Positions 54,249-63,600 of a DNA stretch of 64,000 nt are shown one piece after another. The position numbers were made by a program, and so were the translations under genes. Position 1 is the first letter of the stretch. Each line of letters begins with the position of its first letter. Below the pieces are notes generated by a model. That model worked only from the letters and a program-made list of their open reading frames with translations. It did not search any database and was not told the origin of the DNA. Origin of the DNA: Myxococcus xanthus (GTDB taxonomy: Bacteria > Myxococcota > Myxococcia > Myxococcales > Myxococcaceae); the NCBI RefSeq assembly GCF_900106535.1, contig NZ_FNOH01000004.1:720396-784395 (forward strand). Reading direction: 5' to 3'.

Positions 54249-54400
54249 GCCGTTGCCCCTCGTGTGCGAACTCGCAACCAACGCGACGAGGAAAACGCTA
54301 CCTGCGGCATCCGGTTGAGGGAACGCCCTCACGGGTCATGGGGTCAAAACGGCGTATTCGGCCCGAATTTGACCTCCTACCTATTACGTCCCCCCTGCGG

Positions 54401-56194
54401 TCAGGGCCAGCGGTCCACGACGTAGCCGCCCCCTGAGTTAAACGCCTTCACCCGGCCGTCACTGTACCCTTCAGAGGGGGCCTCGACGACGAAGCACACG
54501 GGGCGCTCATCCTGCCCCGGCAGCTTCACTCGGTCGTAGCGGATGACCAGCGCGGGTCCCTCCGAGCGGCCCATTCGGTCAGATAGGTAATACGCCTTGC
54601 CGTAGAAATGCGTCCCAGGCGGAGCAAACGCATTCTGGACCGAAAGAACCCCCTTCGGAACCACCCCCACCACATCTGCCCCAGCAGTGAACCAAACAAC
54701 GTCTTCAGGGCCATGACGGGCATTGAGGGTGAGGTTGAACGATTGATTTACCTTCCAGCGGAGATCCTCCCGCATCGACTCTTCCGCACCAGCCGGGCAA
54801 GTGAACGCCTCAGGCCGAATCTGGGCACTGGGGCAACCCGCCGCGAGTGCCGCAACGAGCGTCATCGTCGCGCAGTCGGCAGCAACGGCGGCCTTCGTCC
54901 TCCCGCGTAACTGGCGTCCTTGGGGTGGGACCTCGGGTGACGGAGTCGTCTTCACGGTTGAACCTTCCTTCGGAGCGGCAGTTACTTGCCCCGTCAGCAG
55001 CACAGGCGGGGGGCTAGGAGGTGACATAGCAGGGGCAGACGACGTGCGCGGAGCCGAATAAGGAGGGCTCTGCGGGCTCGGCGCACCAGCGACGGTCGGC
55101 GCCCCGGGCTCCGTGGGTTCCCCTCGGGTGAGCAAGAAGCCCCCAGCCACGACCAACGAGATGAGGGTTGCCACGCCCGCCAAGAGGCCCATTCCAGTCC
55201 GCACAGGGCCACGCTCAAGGGCATCTGGCGAGTTCGGCACCTCTACGGCAGGGCGCACCGGCCCAGGTGCCTCCGGCTTCCGTTGCTCGGACGGCGGATG
55301 CACCGGGCGTAGGAACTCCGCACTCGAATAGGCCAGGAGTTCGCCCAGCTCACGACGTAGAGCCTCTGAGTCGACGGGGCGCTTGGCCGGGTCACGCGAC
55401 AGGATGCAATCAACGAGGTCGTTCAGAGCTTCTGGAACACGCACGTTCAACGCACGCGCAGGAGGCGGCTTCATGACGGTGCTGTTGAGCGTAACTCGCG
55501 CTTGAACCTCCGTGGGTCGGGGGTCGGTCAGCAACTCATAGAGCATGGCGCCGACCGCGAAAATCTCGTCCGCGACGCGGAAGGCGTACTTCGCGCGCTG
55601 TTCGGCCTTGTGCTCCCGAAGCCATGCGAACTGCTCCGGCGCGCGAAAGCGGTCCGTCCCCGGAGGCAAGCCCCAATCCGTCAGCTCTTCAGCCAACGAG
55701 TAGCTGGCACAGCTAAAGTCGATAATGACCGGCTCTCCATCGCTCTTCCGAATCAGAACGTTGGACAGCTTCAAATCCCGATGTAGGACGCCACGGCCGT
55801 GCATGTACGAAAGCGCGGCGGAAATCTTGTCGAAGACCTGCAAGACCTCTTGAACCGTGGGGTGTTTACGCTCCGCCCATTCAGCAAGGGTCCACCCCTC
55901 TACGTACTCGAGCGCGAGATAGACATTTCCCTGCTCGGAGTATCCATACCCACGGTGCTTGACGATGTTCGGATGGTCCAGAAGGAGGAGTGCCGAAAGC
56001 TCTCGAAGCGTCCGCGCGTGAGTCTGCTTGTCGTCCCCACTCGAATCCCGGTGGCGAGCTAACTTGAGCGCGCATCGACGGCCATGCTTTTCGACGAGAT
56101 AGACGACTGCAAAACCACCGTTTCCAATCTCTCTGACGACACTCCACCCATCGATGGTCGTACCAGGGGGTGGAAACATCGAAATCACGTTCAT
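54401..56194 (-). CDS. Membrane Ser/Thr protein kinase with extracellular domain
   Basis: A 597-residue eukaryotic-type kinase. Kinase domain at residues 10-285: GNGGFAVVYLV, CALKLARHRD with the Lys, VLHRDLKLSNVLI (active HRD loop), IIDFSCASYS (DFS instead of DFG) and GTDRFRAPEQF. A linker, one membrane helix near 340-360 (LLAGVATLISLVVAGGFLL) and a Pro/Ser-rich spacer lead to a 200-residue external domain. Its ATG overlaps the DUF2381 stop (ATGA), so sensor and kinase are coupled. Cargo of the prophage. Confidence 0.88.
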   Translation of the reverse strand: MNVISMFPPPGTTIDGWSVVREIGNGGFAVVYLVEKHGRRCALKLARHRDSSGDDKQTHARTLRELSALLLLDHPNIVKHRGYGYSEQGNVYLALEYVEGWTLAEWAERKHPTVQEVLQVFDKISAALSYMHGRGVLHRDLKLSNVLIRKSDGEPVIIDFSCASYSLAEELTDWGLPPGTDRFRAPEQFAWLREHKAEQRAKYAFRVADEIFAVGAMLYELLTDPRPTEVQARVTLNSTVMKPPPARALNVRVPEALNDLVDCILSRDPAKRPVDSEALRRELGELLAYSSAEFLRPVHPPSEQRKPEAPGPVRPAVEVPNSPDALERGPVRTGMGLLAGVATLISLVVAGGFLLTRGEPTEPGAPTVAGAPSPQSPPYSAPRTSSAPAMSPPSPPPVLLTGQVTAAPKEGSTVKTTPSPEVPPQGRQLRGRTKAAVAADCATMTLVAALAAGCPSAQIRPEAFTCPAGAEESMREDLRWKVNQSFNLTLNARHGPEDVVWFTAGADVVGVVPKGVLSVQNAFAPPGTHFYGKAYYLSDRMGRSEGPALVIRYDRVKLPGQDERPVCFVVEAPSEGYSDGRVKAFNSGGGYVVDRWP

Positions 56195-57063
56195 GGAGTT
56201 CCCCCGGAAGCAGCCTTTGGCAACCTCACATTGGGGATCGTGAGCGTGCGGCCGTCCCCCACCACCTCCAGAGTAAAGACAGGGCTTGCACTCAACTGTG
56301 CTGTCTCGGCAACCACGAGAATTCGGCCGTATCCGCCTGAAGGCATTGCGCCCGGAGCAACTGTTACGATGCGCCCCTTTAGCGGCAGCCCGACGCGTCC
56401 AGTCAGCGTGGCTACTCGTGGCACCCAAGGTGGTTGCCCGAGGTTGTTCCGTATCCCAAGATCCACAAGCACCCACCCCTGTCCGCGATAGGCCACCCCG
56501 GACACTACAGCGAAGCCTTGTGCCGCATCTCTATGTCCCTTGATGAGCGTTGCCGTTACGCCCTCCTTGTCGACATACCCGAGCAGCACGAAGTCTTCAG
56601 GTCTGGGCATTCGCGGTTCGTCAACCGGGCATCCCTCGACTGTCATCTCGGGGCGCTGAACATTGATCTGAATGTCCACTTCGGCCGGGTCTGTGACCAG
56701 TGAGAAGGCAGCTCGCGCAGGAGCCCGGCCATCCGCGAAGAAGACCCCAACTTCGTAGCGCTCACCTTCGGCAAGGTCGGCCACCGGCTGAACGATGACC
56801 GACCGCTCACCGGCATCCAGGACGCGAATCCGCGACTCGTCGAAGGTCAGGGTCTTCCGGTTGATGGGAGCCGGAAACAGGAAGAGCGTCGGCGTGTCGC
56901 GAGCCACTCGGACGACAGGAAGTGGATCGGTAGGGCTGTTTGCAACGGACACCGCGCGGTCCCGCTTCGCGCGTTCCGCTTGTTCCGCCATGGCTGGCGT
57001 CGCAGCCCCCCCACGCGAGAACCAGCACAAGGGCCAATCTGACCGGTTGGATCAAAGGCGCAT
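56191..57063 (-). pseudogene. DUF2381 (TIGR02268) secreted protein, signal peptide frameshifted
   Basis: Residues after about 57000 match DUF2381, a myxobacterial family usually encoded beside Ser/Thr kinases: TPTLFLFPAPINRKTL, VIVQPVADLAEGERYEVGVF, the Cys in VEGCPVDEPRMPR and LTGRVGLPLKGRIVTVAPG. The signal peptide (IQPVRLALVLVLAWG) is in another frame; removing one base from the G7 run at 57006-57012 joins it perfectly to AATPAMAEQ. The ATG at 57063 with GGAGG is also one base out. It may be an error, phase variation or decay. Without repair, translation from an internal start gives a leaderless protein. Confidence 0.65.
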
Positions 57064-57278
57064 GACCTCCCAGAGCAGGAAGCTACCATCGCGGATACTC
57101 GCGCAGTGGGCCTATTTCCTACAGGCCAGCACGCCCCGTGTGGTGCGCGGTCCCCCGTGCCTCGCACTTGGCTTGTTGGTCCCGCCTAGGTATGAAGGCA
57201 GCCGGGCGGCTGTGGTGAGTACGTAGTTCACGGCGTCGCGAGGTCCCAGACCAACCGCGCCGATTCCGCAGCCGCCCG

Positions 57279-57581
57279 CTATCGCTCCACAAGCTTCGCA
57301 ACGGCGAACCCGGCCCCAAGCCCGGCAAGCAGCGCCACAATGGCGACCGTGAAGGACACGTCCCCAGCCTGCTGGCGTAACGACTCGTTCTCGGCGCGCA
57401 GCCGCGCAATCTCCGAGGCGGTTCGAATGCAGCGGCTTTCCGACAGCCAGCAGCCGCCCTCCACCTCCACGGCTGCCGAACCTCCATCCGGAAAGAGCTG
57501 AGCGCGCTCGACGCTGATGACCTCCGAGCCCGACGCGGGAAGCGCGAGCAGAACAACCAGCACGAGCGCGCCGAGCTTCAC
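57279..57581 (-). CDS. Small exported protein with C-terminal membrane helix, spanin-like
   Basis: A 100-residue protein with a signal peptide (VLVVLLALPASGSE), two Cys near 44 and 51, a coiled-coil stretch (ASEIARLRAENESLRQQAG) and a C-terminal helix (VAIVALLAGLGAGFAVAKL). Position as the last gene of the lysis cassette suggests a spanin or Rz-like role; sequence similarity does not show it. Its ATG overlaps the holin-like stop. Confidence 0.65.
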   Translation of the reverse strand: MKLGALVLVVLLALPASGSEVISVERAQLFPDGGSAAVEVEGGCWLSESRCIRTASEIARLRAENESLRQQAGDVSFTVAIVALLAGLGAGFAVAKLVER

Positions 57582-58030
57582 TTGTCGCCCCGGGTGTCGA
57601 GCTGCTCCAGCACAGCAATCGCTGCGGCTTTCTCCGCGACCTGCCCCGCGGCAATCGCGCCCGCCAGCTCGGCGCGGGCAATGGCGGCGCTCCCGAACAG
57701 AATCCGCCTGATGATGGTGAAGCCACCAGCGGCCGTCAGGGCCACTTGCAGCGCCGTCAGCATCAGCGCCAGCGAGAACGGAGCCCCCGCAGCGAGCGCG
57801 TTCGCTACCGCGCCAGCGAGGGAGACGCCAAGCACGAGAACGGCGCCGCCTCTGTCGGTATTGAAGAACGGGACGAACCCGCCACCGAACCTCCGCAGCA
57901 GGTAGACGAGCACCACCACCACCAGGGCGGCGAGCAGCGCGTAGTTCCTGCTCGTCACGGCATCGAGAAGAAGGCGCGCGAACTCCTCGAACTGCTCGGG
58001 GTTCGGCCCGACTACACCAGCGTCAATCAT
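57578..58030 (-). CDS. Holin-like phage membrane protein
   Basis: A 150-residue protein with three helices: YALLAALVVVVLVYLLRRF, AVLVLGVSLAGAVANALA and a third (SLALMLTALQVALTAAGGF), then a helical charged C-terminus. The position between the endolysin and the spanin-like gene and the small size fit a holin. Confidence 0.7.
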   Translation of the reverse strand: MIDAGVVGPNPEQFEEFARLLLDAVTSRNYALLAALVVVVLVYLLRRFGGGFVPFFNTDRGGAVLVLGVSLAGAVANALAAGAPFSLALMLTALQVALTAAGGFTIIRRILFGSAAIARAELAGAIAAGQVAEKAAAIAVLEQLDTRGDK

Positions 58031-58042
58031 GTTGCCTCCGGG

Positions 58043-58579
58043 TTAGAAGCCCAGCCGTTCCAGTTCGGCCGCGAGCTTCGGGTTTGCTGCACGCCACTTC
58101 GGCGACAGGCGCTCGGCATCGAGGCGAGCCCACACGTCGGCGAGGGAACTCTGTTGGACCAGGGTGCGAAGCGGCGTGAGCTGAAGCGCGCTCACGTAGC
58201 CCGGCCACTGCACATGGGGGGAGTCACCGAACCTGCCGCCCCAGACAAGGCCCGCCTTCGTGGATTCGTCACCCAGCACGCGGTAAGCCGACTCACGCCA
58301 ATCCGGCTGCACGCCAGGTCGCGGGCTCGCGTCACAAACGAAGTCGAAGGCGAGGCCGTAGTTGTGCGCGGACAATCCTGCGGGCGATGCCTTGCCGCCC
58401 TTGCCCGCCGCGTACAACCGACGCAGCTCTGCCTGCTCCGGCAGGTCACGGAAGCCATGCGTCGCGACGTAGCGAACGCCGTGGGCTGCACTACGCGCGA
58501 TGACCTCAAGGGAGACCGCAACGAACGGCAGATAAACGCGGTCAAGGTCGACCCGCTCGAAGTTCGCATGGGTCATCAC
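58043..58579 (-). CDS. Phage endolysin, M15 peptidase (VanY type)
   Basis: A 178-residue cell-wall peptidase. The zinc site is split as in M15: GLSAHNYGLAFDF (S-x-H-x2-G-x-A-x-D) near residue 75 and DSPHVQWPG near 125. The N-terminal GFRDLPEQAELRRLY resembles phage L-alanoyl-D-glutamate peptidases. It cuts peptidoglycan stem peptides at lysis. No signal peptide is seen, so it needs the holin. Confidence 0.88.
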   Translation of the reverse strand: MMTHANFERVDLDRVYLPFVAVSLEVIARSAAHGVRYVATHGFRDLPEQAELRRLYAAGKGGKASPAGLSAHNYGLAFDFVCDASPRPGVQPDWRESAYRVLGDESTKAGLVWGGRFGDSPHVQWPGYVSALQLTPLRTLVQQSSLADVWARLDAERLSPKWRAANPKLAAELERLGF

Positions 58580-58860
58580 GAGCCCCGCCCGCCCGACTGG
58601 GACATGCGAAGCAGCTCCAGTTCAACGACCTGCTGAACCTGAGCCGGGAGCCCTCGGGTGAACTCGTCGCGCCACCGACGCAGCGCGCCCAGTTCCACGG
58701 CCAGGGCGTTGATGCGCTCGTCCTGCCGCGCGACCTTCTCAACGAGGGCGCGAATCTCCCCAACCAGGGACTTCGCGGCCCAGGTGAGGACACCGACGCC
58801 GGCCGTTCCAAGCAGGGAGCCGACTACGAGCTGTAGGGACTTGGTCTCTTCTGCGGTCAC
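58576..58860 (-). CDS. Small membrane/coiled-coil phage protein
   Basis: A 94-residue protein starting at GTG: one membrane helix (LQLVVGSLLGTAGVGVLTWA) and a long charged coiled coil (EIRALVEKVARQDERINALA). First gene of the lysis cassette; its stop overlaps the endolysin start by four bases. Possibly a holin partner or antiholin. Confidence 0.6.
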   Translation of the reverse strand: MTAEETKSLQLVVGSLLGTAGVGVLTWAAKSLVGEIRALVEKVARQDERINALAVELGALRRWRDEFTRGLPAQVQQVVELELLRMSQSGGRGS

Positions 58861-59130
58861 GACGTCACCAGGGGCTTGAGGTTGCCCCTGGTAAATGCGT
58901 GTGACTCTTCGATGTGGTTCAGGGCACGCAACCAAGTGGTTCCAAATAAGCCACCATGGTGATCAGACGCCCACAGCATTTACCGGAGTCGGCGGCTTCC
59001 CAAGTCCCAGATCTTCCCTGCTGGCAGCGAACAATGGTAACTTCATGCCGCTGGGAGTTCCCTAGACATCTGGCATTGGCGCTACTTCGGCCAACGACGT
59101 ATCTCGTATCTCCTCTACCAGGAAGCAGCC
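58861..59130. other. Promoter region between lysis cassette and HNH gene
   Basis: About 270 bases, AT-richer toward 59130, with no ORF. Probably contains the promoter of the HNH gene. Confidence 0.4.
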
Positions 59131-60099
59131 ATGAGCACTTCAGGTCTCTTCGCCGTCCAGAGCGCTTCCGGAAGCGAACTGGATGCCCACTTCTCGCTGG
59201 AGCTGTTGCAGGGCGAAACTACACTGCTCTTCGAATCGAAGGGAGGTGGAAAAGACTCTCCCCTTGGCAAGAGAAGAAATCAAGACTACGACCCGGGACT
59301 CCGACTTATATTGGAGCGACTAGCGCAAAGAGGCGCTAAAATTCGGGATGCCTCTGTTGATTCCGACAATGTACTGGACGCTGGATTGCCTATCGAACAG
59401 CGCCGTCTGAATGTGCGAGCTCCCTTCAAACTTCCTGTAGACCTATCCCTCATCGATGACTTTGACAAGCTGAGAAAAGCCCTAAGTGCTGCGCAAAAGC
59501 CGATTGGACAACGTGCTAACGCGAAGGGCGGAAACGGGCAGAAGAAGATTCGTCTCTACCTCGATCTCAACACTCAAGGGACAGATCTACACAGTCTAGG
59601 GAGATCGCTCGCCACGCCCACGCGATCAATAGTCATGTCCGCAGGTGACATTGCCAATACTGCCGAGACGATTAGTGCGAGCGGTCATTTTGATCCCCAC
59701 AGCATTGAAGATGCCAGAGCCCGCACGCTTAGTGCAATCGTCCAGCGACAGGGGCAGTCGGCATTTCGAAAGAGCTTGCTTGAGGCATACGGCAACAGGT
59801 GCGCCATCACAGAGTGTGATCTCGAGGAGGTTCTCGAGGCTGCACATATCCTTCCGTTTAAAGGACCTGCGACCAATACCCTCGAGAATGGGCTGCTTTT
59901 AAGGGCGGACATTCACACTCTTTTTGATCGAGGATTGATTGCGGTCGACACCGCCAACTGGACCATTCTGACTCACGCGAGAATTACATCCACTCAATAC
60001 GCCAGCCTAAACAAACAACATCTCCGACTACCTTCTCGCCCTGAACTGCACCCAAGCACGGTCGCACTTAACAAGCACAGGGTCGAATCTGGACTCTGA
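59131..60099 (+). CDS. HNH endonuclease with unknown N-terminal domain
   Basis: A 322-residue nuclease. The C-terminal HNH_2-type domain carries AYGNRCAITECD, EAAHILPFKG (His), NTLENGLLLRADIHTLFD (Asn and last His), all metal and catalytic residues present. The first 170 residues are a separate domain (FESKGGGKDSP, YDPGLRLILERLAQRGAKI, RLYLDLNTQG) that may read modified or foreign DNA, as in McrA-like restriction proteins. The gene is clearly AT-richer than its surroundings and points against the phage late genes, marking recent acquisition. RBS AGGAAG. Confidence 0.8.
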   Translation: MSTSGLFAVQSASGSELDAHFSLELLQGETTLLFESKGGGKDSPLGKRRNQDYDPGLRLILERLAQRGAKIRDASVDSDNVLDAGLPIEQRRLNVRAPFKLPVDLSLIDDFDKLRKALSAAQKPIGQRANAKGGNGQKKIRLYLDLNTQGTDLHSLGRSLATPTRSIVMSAGDIANTAETISASGHFDPHSIEDARARTLSAIVQRQGQSAFRKSLLEAYGNRCAITECDLEEVLEAAHILPFKGPATNTLENGLLLRADIHTLFDRGLIAVDTANWTILTHARITSTQYASLNKQHLRLPSRPELHPSTVALNKHRVESGL

Positions 60100-60217
60100 C
60101 GCCGCGGATCTCATTCACGTCGACTCTCCACATGACCCTTCGATAAACCGGCGCCCGTCACTAGGGCATCAACCATTGTTCTCATGACTTAAATCACCCA
60201 CCACAAGGAAGCCAACC

Positions 60218-60658
60218 ATGCCCAATCGGCGACTCAGCGTATCGCTAAAACGAGGGGAGGCCCTTCACGTCACCCGAGTGGCGGCCGGGCGCGATCGGCT
60301 AGTCTACATAATAACAGCCAACCAAAAGCTCAAGTACAAGCTCGGCAGAAGCCGCATCGCCTATATCGGGACAACAAAGAATGGCATTGATCGAGTGGCT
60401 CAAAGCGCCGCAGATTGGACGGACGATGTTCTTGGACAGAGAGGCGTAGACTCATTCGACGTTCGAATAGTCACCTGCCGTCCACGGCAAAAAGTAAAGA
60501 CATGGGTCAAGCTTGAGCGCGCGTTCCTATTGGTTTTTCGCGAACAGTATGGACAGGTTCCCAAGTGCAACACTCAAGGCAAGAACATAATCGAGCGTGA
60601 CGAGTTCTACTATTTCGCAAAATCCAGACTCCTGAGGGTCCTCGAAGACCTGAGCTAG
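60218..60658 (+). CDS. GIY-YIG-like nuclease fold protein
   Basis: A 146-residue protein with features of the GIY-YIG fold: DRLVYIITAN and RIAYIGTTKNGIDRV (the YIG and Arg), then VKLERAFLLVFREQYGQVPK with Glu and a final CNTQGKNI (Asn). It is AT-rich like the HNH gene, 118 bases upstream, and preceded by a similar AAGGAAGC ribosome binding site, so the two probably arrived together. Confidence 0.65.
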   Translation: MPNRRLSVSLKRGEALHVTRVAAGRDRLVYIITANQKLKYKLGRSRIAYIGTTKNGIDRVAQSAADWTDDVLGQRGVDSFDVRIVTCRPRQKVKTWVKLERAFLLVFREQYGQVPKCNTQGKNIIERDEFYYFAKSRLLRVLEDLS

Positions 60659-60689
60659 GCTGCTCAACACAGCAAACATCCTGGAATCT

Positions 60690-63600
60690 TTAGTCTCGTG
60701 GCTTGAGGTTGTGCGCAAGGAGCCCCTGCACAATGTAAGTCATCGCGAAGCGAACGGTGATTCTCATCACGTCGCCAAAGTCCATTGGCTCAACACGAGC
60801 CACTCGTCCCGGAGCGACTCCATCAATCGTCTCTCCGGGGCGAAGCGCGTCCGTGCGTGTCCACCCGCGCTCGAACGTCCGCCAGCGATGGTCCGGCGTC
60901 ACGACGAGCACACGCCCATCCGTCATGGTGAGCGTGCAACGCGCTGCCTGATGCCTTCTGACGTGCGTCACCTCGAAGATGCCGCCATCTCGCTCGTGCT
61001 CGTGCATGGTGAGCACTCGCATCCCAGGCCGGAGCATTTCGGCAGGTACTTCCGAACCATCGCCGAGCAACACCAGTTCCCACGGCGCGACGCAGGTTCC
61101 GTGCGTGCCCCCGCCACCTCCACCGCTGCCGGTTGGCGTTGACGCGGGCCCCGTCGCGCTCCGAAGCATGTTGACGTTGTAGCTGCTCGGCGGGAAGAAC
61201 CACCGCTCGGCGCTGTAGCCGCTCGCGTTGTGGAGCCGCACCTTCAGGTAAAGCAGCCTGTTCGCCATGGCGTCCCGCAGCCGGTTGAACCTGTCGCCAT
61301 ACATGAAGGTGAAGCCCGCGCGCGTCGCGTTGCTGGCGTCACCGTCTACAGCGCCGTTCTGATACTTGCGGTCGGCCAGCGGCACCGATGTCCCATAGAG
61401 CCACTGGGGCGCGTTGCTATCGCTATATGCCCAGTAGAATCCCACCTCCATGAAGCGCAGCGCATCGAGGTTGTCGCTCACCACCTGGGGCTGGATGACG
61501 GCATGGTAGTGAGCCCAGGTGAAGCTCGCCGCGCCACCAGCCGCCCCGGCAATGGCGTAACCCTCAAGCACCTGGATGTTGAGTCGGTCGATGTTCGGAA
61601 CGCCCTCGTTGTTGCCCCGGTAGTAGATGCGGCTTCCCGTGTCCGCGAGGGCCTGCACGGAACGGAAGAAGCCGTCGCTCAGGTAGTAGCGCCCCACCTG
61701 GACGTTGTTAGAGGCCACCTTGAGCGTCGTTCCGACGTTGTCGAGCTTCGCCCCGGCCGTAGGGATACCGCTGCCGTCCTCGGCGTAGTTGGACGTCTTG
61801 AGGGTGTTCGCCGCGAGCAAGTCGAAGGTGACCATCTTCCGCATGGAGACGGCATCGAAGTAGAGCCGCTTGCCCACGTCCGCCGCCGCCACCTGGGTTT
61901 CCCAGAAGAGCTGAACCCCCGTGCACCCGGCCGGGCACATCCCCTTCACGGTGACGCGCCGATACGTCGTTCCCACCTGTCCCAGAAAGACGCTCGTGCC
62001 CTGGCCCGCGTAGGCGCCGCTTCCGTCCTCCCACAGCAAATGCAGGGTTCCCATGCCCCCGACGGTGACGGACGACGCCTTGACGTAGACCTCGGCGAAG
62101 AACTCGTCCCCAGGCGAGCACTTGAGCCGCCCGCCTGGAACCGCCGAGCCATACCCGCCCGTCCAGCTCAGCCCCGGCCATGCCCCCGTGTTCGTCAGCT
62201 CCACCCGGCGCACCCAGCGGCCCACCCGGGCATTCACAGGGTCCTCGACGAGCCTGTCACCGTCGGGTGACTTCCCCACGGCGCGAATGCCCGCTTCGTT
62301 GTAGCCATTCGGAATGAGATTATCGGTGGGCGGGTACAGCAGATGCTGGAAGCCGACCGCGGCATCGCTTAGCGACGCGCCTTCGAGCTGCTTCGGCGTG
62401 ACGGAGAGCTGAGGCGACGCGTTGCCTCGATTGCCGAAGCTGTCTCGGGGAACCACGCGCACGAAGTATGTCGCTCCCGGCATCAGGTCGGACACACCGA
62501 ATGCCGTCGTGTCGAACGTCCCGCGCAGAGTGGAGCTGCTCGGCGTGAAGCCGCTCGACGTCGAAACGTGCAGCTCGTACCCCGAAGCAACTGGGCCACT
62601 CGCAGCCGGGGCGAGGGACAGTGAGAAGCCATTCACGACGGCCGTCACGTTGATGTTCAGCGGGACAAGCGGCGGGGACGTGTGCGCGGGCTCGCCCAGT
62701 CCGGGACGCGTGTCCATCTCCAGCCACATGGAGACGCCGAAGGAGGGCTTCCCGCGCGTTGTAGGCGTGGTGCGTGCGTCTCCCTCTGCCGTGAAGACGT
62801 GGCGAAACCCGGTGACTGCCAGGTTCTGCGCGTCCGAGTAGTGAACGCCGTTGGGGTGAAACCGAAAGAGGTCGCCCAGCTCCACCGGAAGGAAGAAGTC
62901 GAGGTCGATTTCCTGGTCGGCGAGCGGCTCGCACAAGTCGGACAGGGCCGCTTCCGCCATCCTCCGCGCTTCAACCTCGCTGTTGATGTTGCTCGAAGCC
63001 CCCTCGGCAATCTGCATGTAGCGCACGCCGTAGGCGGCCTGACTCGCGGCGTCCTCAACGACGACACTCTTCGTCTTTGCGTGCCCCGCGACGTCCAAGT
63101 CGCCAGTGTCCGAGAAGACGACCTCCACCCTGTTGCGGACGTCCGTCCTGCTGACGGCGAGCTTCGTGACGTCGCGGTAGTCATCAGGGCCGAAGGTCCA
63201 CGCGAGCGGCGGATTCGTCCGGTTGGGCTCGGTGAACGTCAAAGCGAATGTCCCGCTCGACTCGCGCCAGCGGTAGCGCACCTCCCAGCCAATCTGTTGA
63301 GCCAAGTCCCGCACGGCATCGAGGACGCTCGCCTTCTTCTGCGCGTACTGACGAAGCCTCCACCCTGGCGACACCGGGGTATGGAGCACCACGCCCGTCC
63401 CGTTGTCAGTCAGGAGGGCCTGCATCACCGCTTCGACGGCAACGCCCTGGGCGTCGTCCCCGTAGGCCCGCTCAGCCTCGATGAAGGTATCCTGGAGCCG
63501 TCCGCCCAAGTCGCGCCCACGGAAGACGAGCTGCTCGCCAGCGAAGTCGACTTCGTCGATGTCGCCATGAAAAAGCGTGCGCCACGCCCCTTCGCTCGGC

